64,000 bases of DNA from Ipomoea triloba (lineage: Eukaryota > Streptophyta > Magnoliopsida > Solanales > Convolvulaceae): the NCBI RefSeq assembly GCF_003576645.1, contig NC_044930.1, forward strand, positions 5,940,711 through 6,004,710, written 5' to 3'. Below are positions 1 through 10,795 of this stretch, piece after piece; the stretch's first letter is position 1, and each line of letters starts with the position of its first letter. A program made the position numbers and the translations under genes. The notes below the pieces were generated by a model. That model did no database searches. It saw only the letters and a program-made list of their open reading frames with translations, and had not been told where the DNA came from.

Positions 1-168
1 CTTTCTTCAACTAACCATTTTTTTTCCATTTCCTCCCATGATCCCAATACCCAAAATGGGAACACAACCCAACTACTAGTCATCCTCAAAACTTTTCTTC
101 TATATTAATTCCGTTTTCACTGTTTTTTTTTCCTCTGAAGATCTCGAAGTTATTAAGGTTGTTGTGGG

Positions 169-978
169 ATGGAGCAAGCGAGATGTTGGGTGTGGCCGAA
201 GCGAAAGCTGGATTTGATGGCGCCTTCTCATCAGAACCATCATCATAACCTTCATCCCCTCTTTGCCTACTCGGCGAACCCGTCTTCGAACGGCGGTGAT
301 TCGTGGGAGGAGCAGGCGTTTGCGGAGGACGCGGCGGGGGCGCTGGGTGGCTGCGTCTGGCCGCCGCGATCTTACACGTGCAGCTTCTGCCGGCGAGAGT
401 TCCGGTCCGCGCAAGCCCTCGGAGGTCACATGAACGTGCACAGGAGAGATAGGGCTAGGTTGAAGCAATCCTCACCGTCCGTTGAAGCCGACGGCGGAGG
501 TGTTCCCAACGCTAATAATTTACCTAAGTACCCTCCTCCCGCCGCCGGCGGCGGCGGCGGCCATAACTCCGATTCAGATCACTGGATTAGGGTTTCCAAT
601 AGTGCCCCGGAAAAATATAAGAACGAGGGATTGTCGGCATGGTCAAACCTTTCGTCGGTGGCGAGTAGGCGGTTTTGTTTAACCTCGGAAGTGAAGAATA
701 GGGATAAGAAGGAGTTAAAAGTGTTGTTAGATTTAACGAAGAGCGCCGCCATTGATGATGAAGCAGAAAACAGCTTGAAAATCGTGGATTCCTCTAGTTG
801 TAGGGATCATGAAACAAGAAGGCCGACAGACGAGGATGTTTCAAGCTGCAAGCGAAGGAAAATGGATGCCAATCCTACGATTGGTTTGTTTCCAAAACCG
901 GGTTTCGGAATCCTCGCTAATCCCGTAGAAGAATTGGATCTGGAGCTAAGGCTGGGTGATCCTCCAAAGGTGAAATAA
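169..978 (+). CDS. SUPERMAN-type single C2H2 zinc-finger transcription factor
   Basis: Intronless 269-residue protein. One plant Q-type C2H2 finger lies at residues 69-91 (C71, C74, H87, H91) with the QALGGH helix, and it is preceded by WPPRSYTC, the signature of the SUPERMAN/RABBIT EARS/ZFP10-11 group. The C-terminus carries an EAR-type repression motif, LDLELRL, at residues 256-262. Basic stretches follow the finger (RRDRARLK) and occur near residue 227 (KRRK), likely nuclear signals. Known family role: DNA-binding repressors controlling floral organ boundaries, leaf or trichome growth. The N-terminus [13 protein letters not shown] resembles ZFP10-like members more than SUPERMAN itself, but I cannot fix the orthologue. 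The start is the first in-frame ATG and gives the family-typical N-terminus. The 5' half is GC-rich (Gly, Ala and Pro codons) against AT-rich flanks, common for this family. Confidence 0.93.
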   Translation: MEQARCWVWPKRKLDLMAPSHQNHHHNLHPLFAYSANPSSNGGDSWEEQAFAEDAAGALGGCVWPPRSYTCSFCRREFRSAQALGGHMNVHRRDRARLKQSSPSVEADGGGVPNANNLPKYPPPAAGGGGGHNSDSDHWIRVSNSAPEKYKNEGLSAWSNLSSVASRRFCLTSEVKNRDKKELKVLLDLTKSAAIDDEAENSLKIVDSSSCRDHETRRPTDEDVSSCKRRKMDANPTIGLFPKPGFGILANPVEELDLELRLGDPPKVK

Positions 979-1479
979 GGAACCAAAATGGATGATGCAA
1001 TGGTTTATTGGAACGTTTAATTTCCTCTCTCATTACTCACCTCATCATCAGTATGTTTAATTTTCTCCCTCTTTTTTCTTTTTGCTTTGTTGATCAGAAG
1101 GCTGAAAAGCTTGTAGGCTTGGGAATTTGCAGAGTGTATGTAAGAATTCAAGAACAGTACGTAAGAAATCTTGAAAAAATTGTGCACCATCTCTATCTAG
1201 CATTTCAGCTAAGAACATTTTATCAAGTATATATATCAGTGCTATAAACAATGGCTTTGAATTCATCGATTGTTACTGTTCGTGACACGTTAAAAGACAA
1301 TATAATCGATTATATCCATGTCTCCATACAAAAATAACTTGTCTGTTTCTTGGTACTATACTGCAAATTATTCAATTAATTTATGAATCATATATGGATA
1401 ATTTTACTTGTTACGATCGATGGATTGCATGAGTGCGGCTTTTGGGATCTAAGAATGTTTGGTAGCAAAAACAGATTTA

Positions 1480-1880
1480 GGTGGTGTCTGGTGAATAATT
1501 GTTAGCTGATTGGGTTAATAGGTTTGACTAGTTGATAGCATTGGCTGATTGTAAAAAGATGTTTGGTAAATTAACTTGATTGGGTTAATAGGTTTGACTA
1601 GTTGATAACATTAGCTGATTGTAAAAAGATGTTTGGTAAATTAGCTTGGGTTAGTGGATTTGACTAGTTGGTAGCATTAGCTAATTATAAGAAAAAATGT
1701 TTGGTAAATTAGTTGTTAACTAGTTGATTACATGTAAAATGACTTTTCCAAAAAATTGACTGAAAAAGCTAATTAATCAAACTTATATTGAATATTTAAC
1801 CAAGTCAAATAACTAATAGTGGTTAAATAAAATTAAATTGACTGATAAGTTAACTAGCAAATAGGATTTTAAAAAAATTG
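1480..1880 (+). repeat. hAT-like MITE with internal 66-70 bp tandem repeat
   Basis: The phrase GTTTGGTAAATTA recurs at 1561, 1631 and 1699 and GGGTTAATAGGTTTGACTAG at 1512 and 1582, giving about three units of 66-70 bp. The sequence matches, in reverse orientation, the block at 20085-20235 (CCAAACATC, ATCAGCTA motifs), so it is an interspersed repeat. The class (hAT-like) is inferred only from the GTTTGGT-rich ends; I could not settle the TSD. Confidence 0.6.
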
Positions 1881-2774
1881 TTTGAATATCAAACTTTAGA
1901 AGAAAATCTCATTCACTATAATCCCAATCCCAAAACATCCAACAAAAGGTACAGTAAACTTGAATTTTTATTTTGTTTGTTTGTTCATTTATTTAAAGTC
2001 ACTGTTTCATGAATTGAACTAGGTGAATATTGTAATAAGTGCATGTAGTTCTTGATTTCTTTATATATTTTATTCCGGAGGATCTTTTCGAACTTCAAGA
2101 CTTTAACTTGGTGCTAGTTATGGATCAGATCAGTGGGGGTGAATTGAAATTAAATTATAAAAAGATGCCAAATTTAATGTTACAGTGCCAAATATGTATT
2201 GTACCATATTCTGCAAGAATAACTTTTACTTGGAATTGTATCTTTCACTTTCTATTTTGAAAGTTTGGTTTCATGCATGGAAATAATTAACATACTATAA
2301 AAACTCGCGGTAAAAGTATAAAAATTTATGTCTAAGAACTTCATGATTCTTAAAAACACAAGTGAAAAAGGTAAATAATAAGAGTTCTATTACATGTAAT
2401 CCCTATTTTTACTCCTCTTTTAATTTATTATCTAGTGTGGCAATTGATGATTAGTTATCTTCATCATGTAGGTCTCAATGAAAATGTCAACAACAAAATT
2501 TGGTGGGGTGGAGGGAATAAAAGTTTGGAGTAGAAATAGCATTTTTCAAATAATAATACCCATAAAATGTGGATGAGATGTTACAAGTCCTATTCAATTA
2601 TATTTAATCAGCTACTCGAAAATTATGAGATTGTTTTGTCTTTCTTGAGGTCCTACTCAACACGAACATAATTAGTCTCTGTGTGAGAAATTCTAATGCA
2701 CCTTGACTAATGAAGCATGTGGTCAAACAACAAATAAAAAGGCAAATAATTGTGTAGTCATTATAGTGGAATGG

Positions 2775-2965
2775 ACTTGATCGAGTCGCTTAGAGATGTT
2801 GTCAAGAATTTGAATTCATGCCAAGTTAGACCCCTTATGGGAGCTGTCTATTAATCTTTTTAGTTTGAGTTAGTCAACTATGAACAATCTAAGTTAGTTT
2901 ACTTTCTTATGTTCTTTGTTGATTACGGTCATCCACCTCGACACAAATTCTAGTAGTGACTCTAA
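2775..2965 (+). repeat. Decayed SINE copy (GGTGACGAGG-tailed family)
   Basis: The order of phrases (a B-box-like GAATTTGAATTC, then TATTAATCTTTTTAGTTTGAG, TAGTCAACTATG, GTTTACTTTCTTATG) parallels the better-preserved SINE at 43983-44227 read on its minus strand, and the copy near 45.7 kb. Heavily mutated and without a clear tail. Confidence 0.5.
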
Positions 2966-4612
2966 ATTTTACTGTAAATTAAAATTTGGACTCATGTGTA
3001 TATAGTAGCACCGGTTTTTAAAAGAGCTATCTTGAACTGTGCTCGGTCCAGACTCGATTAGATTAGTCTCAGTTGATGTGTTAAATCATATAATATATGT
3101 GGGTTTTGGTGAATTGGAAGTATTAACTCCAATCTGCATGGGATGAGATGAATCTCATTTTCCCATTCATCAGTACCTCACTGACATTCTCTCAGTAGAA
3201 AAATGTGTAAACTAATCCCAGTATAAGTCAGATACAACACAACACAGATTCCCTTTTCCTTTGTACTTTTGTTATCATTATAATCATAATCGATCCCTTG
3301 CAGACTAATATATATATATAAATAATATACAAACCCATGCCATGCACTTGTGTTCTCTTCTTCCACTTTTCTCTCAATCCTTACAAAACTGTGCCACCAA
3401 CTACAAGGAATCAATCCATTTAAGTATTGCACAGTGGCCCATTTTTCTATTAACAAAAAGAATATTATCACATCAAACACTGATAGCCCTTTTTGTTTGT
3501 TCCTCGGTTGATGTGTATCTCACCATTAATGAATTTTTGCTTCCTTTTTTTATATTCTTCTGGTTCCCAACTACTCTATGAGATAGGAAGAATTGAGAAT
3601 TGATGAGGAATAATGATGGAGTATAAATTAATAAGGTTGCATTGTGACATTAAAACCCTAACCTACCCTAAAATTTTTAGGTTCTTATTGTTCACTGTTG
3701 GAAGTCTATCATTCCTGGCTACTTTGCCCTAGCTAAATTCTACAATTCTAGAAAGAGAAGTTATTACTTATTCATAATTTTAATTTCTAGCCTTTTCTTT
3801 CTTCAATTCATTATTCTCATGTCAATTGGTCATTATTATGAATATATGGTCCCTTATCCGAGGGGCCCTTGGTTGAAATATTCTGATCTCCTATTAAAAC
3901 CATGAGCTAGCTAGAAATGAATAATATATATATTCTAGTTATTGTAAATTGATTGAATTTTGCTTTTTGAAGTATGTGGGTGTACTGCTGAGCAGAGACT
4001 TGAAGAGTCTAAATCTAATATTTTATGCTCGAAACATAACAATGGGATTCAAACAAATGAACTACTCTGATATCAATTCTTAGAATCTATCGTATGTATC
4101 ATTATGTCAAAAATTATAACTTGTAATAAAGGTGCACCTTTAATTTATTTCCTTATATTTAATTATTTGCATAATAGTTAGTGTCACATTTCAAAGGGAA
4201 GATGTTGGCCGGACTCGACACTCCAAGCTTCTATATATCCAATAGGAATAAAATTGTATTTTCACTAATAGGTATAGGTTTAGTTTTGACTTTTGACGTA
4301 ATAATAAGTGCTTGATGTGACAATAATATGTATAACTTTTGACGTACGTGATGATAAGTGTTTGATGTGACAAGTATAGGAAAACATTATAGGGGATGGG
4401 TGATGAAAGTTGGTTCACTCTGATCTACTATTGGAAAGCTAAGGATATTACTCACCAACAAATTAATTTATGAACCCATCAACTGGTCACATGGTGAAAT
4501 TTGAGAGGAAATTAAAGATATGAACTCATAAATTATGCATTAAACATTACTTGTTTCAAGAGTTACAACGTAACTCAACTATCAAAAAAATATTCTGAAA
4601 CATTAATTAATA

Positions 4613-4870
4613 CTCCCTCCGTCCCATTTTACCTGTCCTATTTACTATTCATTGGTCAAACCAACTCTTTCTTCATTGCTTATTTTCTTTAGTAATTTTT
4701 TATTATTTTTAAATTTAATTTTTTGTGTTTAATAGTACTTTTGATGTAGTTTCTAAATATATAAATTTTATATATTAATACTAAACTTAATATTATGAAA
4801 AATTGGATTAAAAATAACTTCAGTCAAGCCTCGTTAAACGAACCAGACAACCAAAATGGGACGGAGGGAG
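4613..4870. mobile_element. Stowaway-type MITE, copy 1 (258 bp)
   Basis: Begins CTCCCTCCGTCCCATTTT and ends with the inverted AAAATGGGACGGAGGGAG, flanked by TA dinucleotides (4611-4612 and 4871-4872), the hallmark of Tc1/mariner Stowaway MITEs. A second copy of identical length and opposite orientation lies at 49166-49423 inside the cyclin gene. No coding capacity. Confidence 0.9.
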
Positions 4871-4872
4871 TA

Positions 4873-5809
4873 TTATATTGATCATCAGGAAGGGACACTG
4901 CACTGTATACATTCTGGGTTATATTAGAGAGAGAATTCCATATTTTAAGGGATTATTGAAACATTTATTGGGCTGGCAAAATTGGTTAGAATTGAATTAT
5001 AACAGAGTTCCACAAGCTGCATGTAAGATTGGATATTAATAAGGTGACTGTTTAGGGTTTTGTCCTGATTAGGGTTATTGAGTTGGATGGATCTGATGCA
5101 TGCAAGCATAAGTTTAGTGCTGGAGAGACAGGAAAGGCACATGGGAGATCAGATGTTTTTGTTTGCTAATCCAAGTTTACAATAATAAATATATAGTGTA
5201 TGTAGAATTTGGCCAAGAGAATGAGCTGTGTTTTTCACTTTACAGAATTTTGTAATCCCAACACACTCATTTAATTATTTCACTTGTACTGACATTACCT
5301 ATTAATGGAAAAAATTGATTTCTTGATAGATTAAAATGAATTATATAAAGAATTTGTAGGGAAGGAATGAATGAATAAGTATGACACAAAGATGTAACGT
5401 GAAAATTATTAGGTAAAAATTACGAGCATCAAAATTCACTATATATTATGCATAGTACACGTACAAGAGCTACCATGGTCAGGTAGTAAAAGGAAGAGAG
5501 AAAATGTAGTACGCAGAAGAAAATTATATGGGACTAATTAAAAGTGAGTCACCCTCTTTGTCTAATCTCTAATCTCTAGCCTTTATATTGTGTTATTTGA
5601 GCAAGAGTGGTCTATTTAGTGGTTTGCAAGCTTAGACTCCTCCGATTTAATTTGTCAGCTCCTTGGTCTTGTCTTATAGAATATTACTAAATTAATATTT
5701 GTCCTCTCATGAGAATTTGAACTTCAAACTTTATAGTTACATACAAAGCCAATTATCTTACCAATTTGATTGAATTGCTCTCTAATAGCATTTTTCCAAT
5801 TAAATATGC
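4873..5809. other. Intergenic AT-rich DNA
   Basis: No gene recognised. Around 5700-5780 there is a weak tRNA-derived-SINE-like phrase (GAGAATTTGAACTTC) without clear ends. Confidence 0.5.
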
Positions 5810-6317
5810 TTAAGGGGGTGTATTCAATCACGACTTTCATGAACTTTTAAATACTTTTATCAACTTTAAAAGTTTGGTGGTATTCAATTTAGACTTTTAT
5901 AAACTCTTTAAAAGTCTACTTGTATTCAATTCAAACTTTTCAAAACTCTTTAAAAGTATATAGGTATTCGATTCAGACTTTTATAGAGTTATTAAAAGTC
6001 TACTGGTATTCAAAAAGTTACTGACTTTCACAAACTCTGTCAGAATAGGATTTCTATAGATTTTCTCTTCTTTAATATAAATAGATGAAATCCAACCCTC
6101 CAACCCCAAACTTTTCAACATTCTCTACCGACTTTTTTTCTTCTATCTAAACTAGGCAAATTTTTCATCAATTTTACAGTACGTTTCAAATCTTTCATAA
6201 ATATTTTTTTTTATGTTCAATCAAATTTTTTGTTGCAAATTTTTTAATTTATAATTTTTAAATTTTATTTAATTAATATGTTTATAATTTTATATAATTG
6301 TATGTTTATTAATTATT

Positions 6318-6318
6318 A

Positions 6319-6376
<58 letters not shown>
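6318..6376. repeat. (AT)n microsatellite
   Basis: About 29 uninterrupted AT units inside the Harbinger-type element. Confidence 0.95.
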
Positions 6377-6380
<4 letters not shown>

Positions 6381-6435
6381 TGTATTAAGTTGAATTTTTT
6401 TAAGAGATTCTTTATTTATTTTATAGTAATTATAA

Positions 6436-6625
6436 ATGGGAGATACTCATCAAGAAAAGAGTAAAGGTAAAAATAAAGTTAATGGAAATTATGCATTATG
6501 GCACCTCAGGAGAGTAACGAGTTATTACAACTCATGGTTGATGCCATAAAAAATGGATGGCGTGATAGTAGTGGAGGTTTAAGCAAGTTAACTGTGGAGA
6601 AGAGGAAACCAATGCCAATCAAAGA
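6436..6625 (+). pseudogene. Broken Harbinger-associated Myb/SANT-like ORF
   Basis: An ATG at 6436 opens MGDTHQEKSKGKNKVNGNYALW. The frame then shifts by one base at about 6501 and continues as PQESNELLQLMVDAIKNGW, then DSSGGLSKLTVEKRK. The pattern W-x-x-x-E-x-x-x-LL-x-LMVDAxxNGWRDxxG and SKLTVE is that of the plant Myb/SANT-like domain found as the second protein of PIF/Harbinger elements. The frameshift and loss of everything downstream make it non-functional. Its position inside the TTA-flanked element supports the assignment. Confidence 0.65.
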
Positions 6626-7120
6626 TAATTGTACTAACATGATGAATATTTTAATCCGCACTTTTTTTTTTGAAGCAAAATTTGTACTTTTTCATTCTAA
6701 ACATTTTGATAATTATATTACTCAGCATTACTTGTTTCATTAGTTCAAGAGGTATTTTTATTAGTTATATTTATAAAAATTGATTATATTTTCGTTATGA
6801 ATAATATACTCTATTGTTGTGACATCAGTATTTTTTTTTTTTTTTTTACAATGCACTAATTTATAGATAATATATTAATAGAAGTTATGGAATGTTTGTG
6901 AGGGTGTATTCAATTTAGAGTTTTAATGACTTTTGTAAACTTTTTAATATGAAAAAAGTTTTTAAAAGTCTAAATGGATATTTATAAACTCTTACAAAGT
7001 TTATAAAAATTTAAAAGATTCTAAGAAAGTTTACAAAAACTCTACAAAAGTAAATTGAAATCCATCACTTTAAAAGTATTTAAAAGTTCATGAAAGTCGT
7101 GATTGAATACACCCCCCTTA

Positions 7121-8195
7121 GAGTTTTTCGTCCGATGAAGTGTACGTTTCTTTTGGTCCGGCTGCTTCAATCTTAATATAATTAGATGGCTTCTTTATTT
7201 TGTTATTGCTGATAATTTTTGTAGACAGTAATTAATGTGATCCAAATTAAATCACACCAACTTGACTAAATTTGCAGGACTCCTGAAGAAATTAATTGAA
7301 GTGGCGTAAATGAAGATTTCATATGTTGTTTTGTCGCATGAAGATTAAATATGGCATGGCTAGCTCTTATTATTAGTATTGTTGTTGTTGCTGCTGCTTT
7401 CAAGCAACTATTAAAGTCAATTAACTCAATGAGTTTTTGGTGGATATTTACAAATTAACTCAATTAATTTTTTTTAATACAACTTACTCTATTACAGTAT
7501 TTGTTCATATTAACTCAATTAATTAGTTTTCTATATAATTGATTTCAATGAATTATATATTTACAATTTTTTGAAATATATTTTATTAAAGGCATATTAT
7601 TATAGGCAAAATTATAAATGTATAATTAATATAATAATATATGCATATTGATAATTTTTTTAAATTTATTACTATGCAGTGTGAATCTTGTGATGGCATC
7701 GGAACTCGATGGTGAGAGCATTGATTCCTACAGTCTTGTAAAGAATCATGAGTATTTCAAAAATAAAATTTTTAAATAATAACAGTAATAATAAATTATG
7801 TCACTTATGATATAATATCTCATAATAAAGTTATAACGTTGTAGTTAGAATGGAGAGGAGCTTATGCTTTAATGGAGATTGATATATGATGTTATTTTTG
7901 TAAAGGAATAAGAATATAAGTGGAAAAATAATAAAAAGCTCAATACTTATTAAGTTATTTTTTAGTGTTTTAAAATAAGTTATTATTTAAGTTCCATATA
8001 TTTTACGAAATAGAATTTATAAGTTAATTGATAGCTTAAAATTATAAGCACTAAGATAAGCTCAACAAAACAAAGCTTATATATGAATACAATCTTTTGT
8101 TATAAGAAATAAGTCCCTAGAAATTTAGGAGTCGTGGTCAACGTCATGGCAAATATTGTTATATGGATTAGAACCCACTATGAGCATTACTGGCA
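7121..8195. other. Intergenic AT-rich DNA
   Basis: Nothing recognisable as coding or RNA gene. Several short AT-rich phrases only. Confidence 0.5.
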
Positions 8196-8339
8196 ACTTA
8201 TACCATGTATCAAGGTTCATCTTGTATTGTGGACTCTGGTTCAAAATAATATTTATCTTATGTGTCTGTCGTTAACATATTATGTGAGACAGTATAATTT
8301 GAGATAAACTATAATTTCATTTAGAGAGTTCCGTTAAAT

Positions 8340-8835
8340 TGTGACGACAACCATGGTTCCCTTTTTGGGCCATGGTCCACGCCAATTGTTATGTCATGGA
8401 CCTGGGTCCACCTTGCAAGTCCATGTTCACAATTTTAGAACTCTATGTTTACAATTTTGAACTCTATATTCATAATTTTTGAACTCTATATTCACAATTA
8501 CAGAACTCTATGTTCATAACTTTTGAACTCTATGTTCACAATTTCAGAACTCTATGTTCACAATTCCATAAATCTACATTCACAATTTCATAACTCTATA
8601 TTCAATAGTATAACACAATTTTTGAATCTATATAACAAAATTGTAAATATAGAGTTCAAAAATTATGAATATTGAGTACTTTAATTTTGCATATGAAAAT
8701 TTAAAATTGTGAACATAAAATTCTAAAATTGTAAATTTTTTAAATTGTGAATATGAACCTTAATTCACATTGCAAGGTGGACTCGAGTTCATAGTATAAT
8801 TTGTCGGTCCAAGATATAACGACCGCATGCAGATG
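8340..8835. repeat. Fold-back element with 22-bp tandem array
   Basis: Left part GGTCCACCTTGCAAG with TTCACAATTTTAG (about 8410-8440) is mirrored by CTAAAATTG and GCAAGGTGGACTCGAG at 8725-8785, so the ends pair as an inverted repeat. The interior (about 8430-8600) is at least seven units of AACTCTATNTTCAYAATTT, spaced 22 bp (one 21). The left boundary is ambiguous: sequence from about 8176 (GGCAACTTATACCATG) may be an outer, related element, because its segment around 8280-8330 matches 14725-14790 in reverse. TSD not resolved. Confidence 0.65.
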
Positions 8836-10000
8836 CACATGTATAATTAGCGTACAGGTTATATGGGCTTATTGCATGTTTCTTTGGGCCATTATCTTGT
8901 CTTACCTGGCATAGGCTTCGATTATGCTTCCAAGTTATGTACACATACGTTTATTACGTTGCCTTTTTATAAAGTGGGCGTAAGCCTGTACGTGAAGTAG
9001 AGTCAAATTATGCTATGGACCCGGGTTATAAATTTGATATATTTTAGGAAATAACTAACATATAACTTCAATATATAACGTGTGACTATTATTATTATTG
9101 AAGAAGATAAGAATATATATATATATAGTGGATGCATGTGCATGGTAACAATATAATAGTGAAAAAGATAACAGAAGTTATAACTGTAGATGTATATTTG
9201 TCTAATATACTATATGTACAATTCTTATAGCATATCTATAAAAACTATAATAGTAAAACGAACATAAATAAATGGTATAATCTCCATAGATTTATAGATA
9301 TAAAAAAGGGTTGTCAACGTATACACTTAATTTAGAAGGTAAACTTAGTATATAAATTTATCTACAAATCTTATAAGAGTGTGCATTTTATTTTTGTTAA
9401 GTTTCTTCAATCAGGATACACTATGACCTCACACACTAAAGTTAGTCATGTCCGTGTCAAGTAAGACCTCAAAAGGTGATGAAGAACTATTTCTTGTGTG
9501 TTAAGTTAGTTGAATTGCATTCTTCGGGCTCAAACGCGAGACATCTGGTTAAGCTAGAAGAAAACTCTGGTAAGTCATTTTGTTACTAAAATTAGTATTC
9601 TCAAGAACGAGTTATTCCCCTTGAAAAGGGATAGCTATTCCGATGTGAATGTATTAGGTTATTTTCGAATTCTTAGGGGAATAACTTTTTTTGATAATAA
9701 TTAATTTCTACTACTAATACTATCATCATCATCATCATTATTATTATTATTATTATTATTTAATGTGTGTGTCTGTGTGTATAAGAGCGTACAAGTGAAA
9801 AGAATATAACGCGTGGGACACTTTCCTACACATTACCGAGACGCGCGGGACACTTTGCTACACTTTTTCGAGGTATGCTACATCCTTCCGAACTTTTATA
9901 GGAGTTGTACATAGCTTCCCATGTTTGTTAGAATAATCTAGAATCATATACATAACTCTAGGGTAATAGAAAAACATAGAACATTCTAGAACATTAAGGA
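8836..10000. other. Intergenic DNA
   Basis: Apart from the dispersed repeat near 9.1-9.3 kb, contains an ATT/ATC trinucleotide tract around 9720-9760. The stretch 9800-10000 has LTR-like wording (repeated GGGACACTTT and TAGAACATT phrases) but no termini I can define. Confidence 0.5.
9105..9290. repeat. Interspersed repeat, copy 1
   Basis: The phrases GTGGATGCATGTGCATGGTAA, ATAACAGAAGTTATAAC, GTACAATTCT and ACGAACATAAAT occur in the same order at about 28540-28690, so this is a dispersed repeat. Class unknown. Confidence 0.6.
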
Positions 10001-10005
10001 ATCCT

Positions 10006-10170
10006 CATAGGGCGCATTTGTAAACCATCCAAGTGTGTATAGATAGTTTTAGAGAATTGAGAATAAACCTTAGCCGTAGGATTAGGTAGATCTCTACCAT
10101 CCATTGAGGAGGTGAGATGGGTATAAATACCTTCATAGGGCGCATTTGTAAACCATCCAAGTGTGAATAA
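10006..10170. repeat. Direct repeat about 127 bp apart
   Basis: TCATAGGGCGCATTTGTAAA, followed by CCATCCAAGTGTG, occurs at 10006 and again at 10133. The intervening segment includes GGTATAAATACC (about 10117), resembling an LTR promoter. This may be a relic of a retrotransposon LTR with an internal duplication; no RT or gag is nearby. Confidence 0.55.
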
Positions 10171-10795
10171 AAGTATCCAAGACTCGAGGCGTTAAAGTTC
10201 CCTACAAAACTCACTTGTTCCCTTTAGCATCTTTTGAGAAGTTCTTGTTTAACTTTCTTTCGTAGCCATCTCATAAACCTCAACCTCTTTGGAAGGGTTG
10301 AACGAGGCTAAACGGGTCAATAACAAGAAGCTCTTATATAAAAAGTGAAAATTAATATTGTTAATTTTAGGACGCAATTGGCCAACACAATCATTTAAAA
10401 GAAGTAAAAATGTGAACGAATAACAAACAAACAAAGAAACTTAAAATGATAATTTCAGCATAAAATTGCATTAAGCTTTTAGAATATCGGATCCATTTAA
10501 CATGGAGCATTTATCCACTTGTATTCTGTGGGGTATTTATCCCAAGTGTATTCTGAATCCATCAAACGTAGTAAAATTTGGTGAGATCTTTCAACATTGA
10601 AATGATATTCAATCAATCAACATGCTCGCCAACCGTCAGGCCGTTATAAAGAACAAAACAAGCCCAAACTGGCCACAAACACTTTTTGACCTTGTTTTAT
10701 AATTCAGCCATATACAATCTAAAAACATAAAACACTTCCCTATCTAGCAAGGTCTCTCTTCCCGCAAAAATCTCCATTTCCCAACAAAAACTAGA

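Larger units (their letters stand above)
979..4610. other. Intergenic AT-rich DNA
   Basis: No gene supported. It holds a tandem-repeat MITE-like element near 1.5-1.9 kb and a decayed SINE near 2.8 kb (listed separately). The remaining open frames, such as those at 2039-2260, 3178-3480 and 4191-4418, have no domain-like content and are treated as chance. Confidence 0.6.
5813..7117. mobile_element. Non-autonomous PIF/Harbinger element (1305 bp)
   Basis: Inverted ends AGGGGGTGTATTCAATCACG and its complement (last base 7117) are flanked by TTA at 5810-5812 and 7118-7120, the Harbinger target site. The inverted similarity continues about 45 bp inward. The left subterminal part contains a 42-bp tandem repeat (units starting GTATTCAAT or GTATTCGAT near 5880, 5922 and 5964). 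The interior holds an (AT)n tract and a broken SANT-type ORF (listed separately). No transposase is present, so it would need a partner in trans. Confidence 0.88.

Noticed and set aside
8420..8610. Regular repeats resembling a CRISPR array
   Set aside because: Contiguous 22-bp tandem units with no spacers, in a plant fold-back element.
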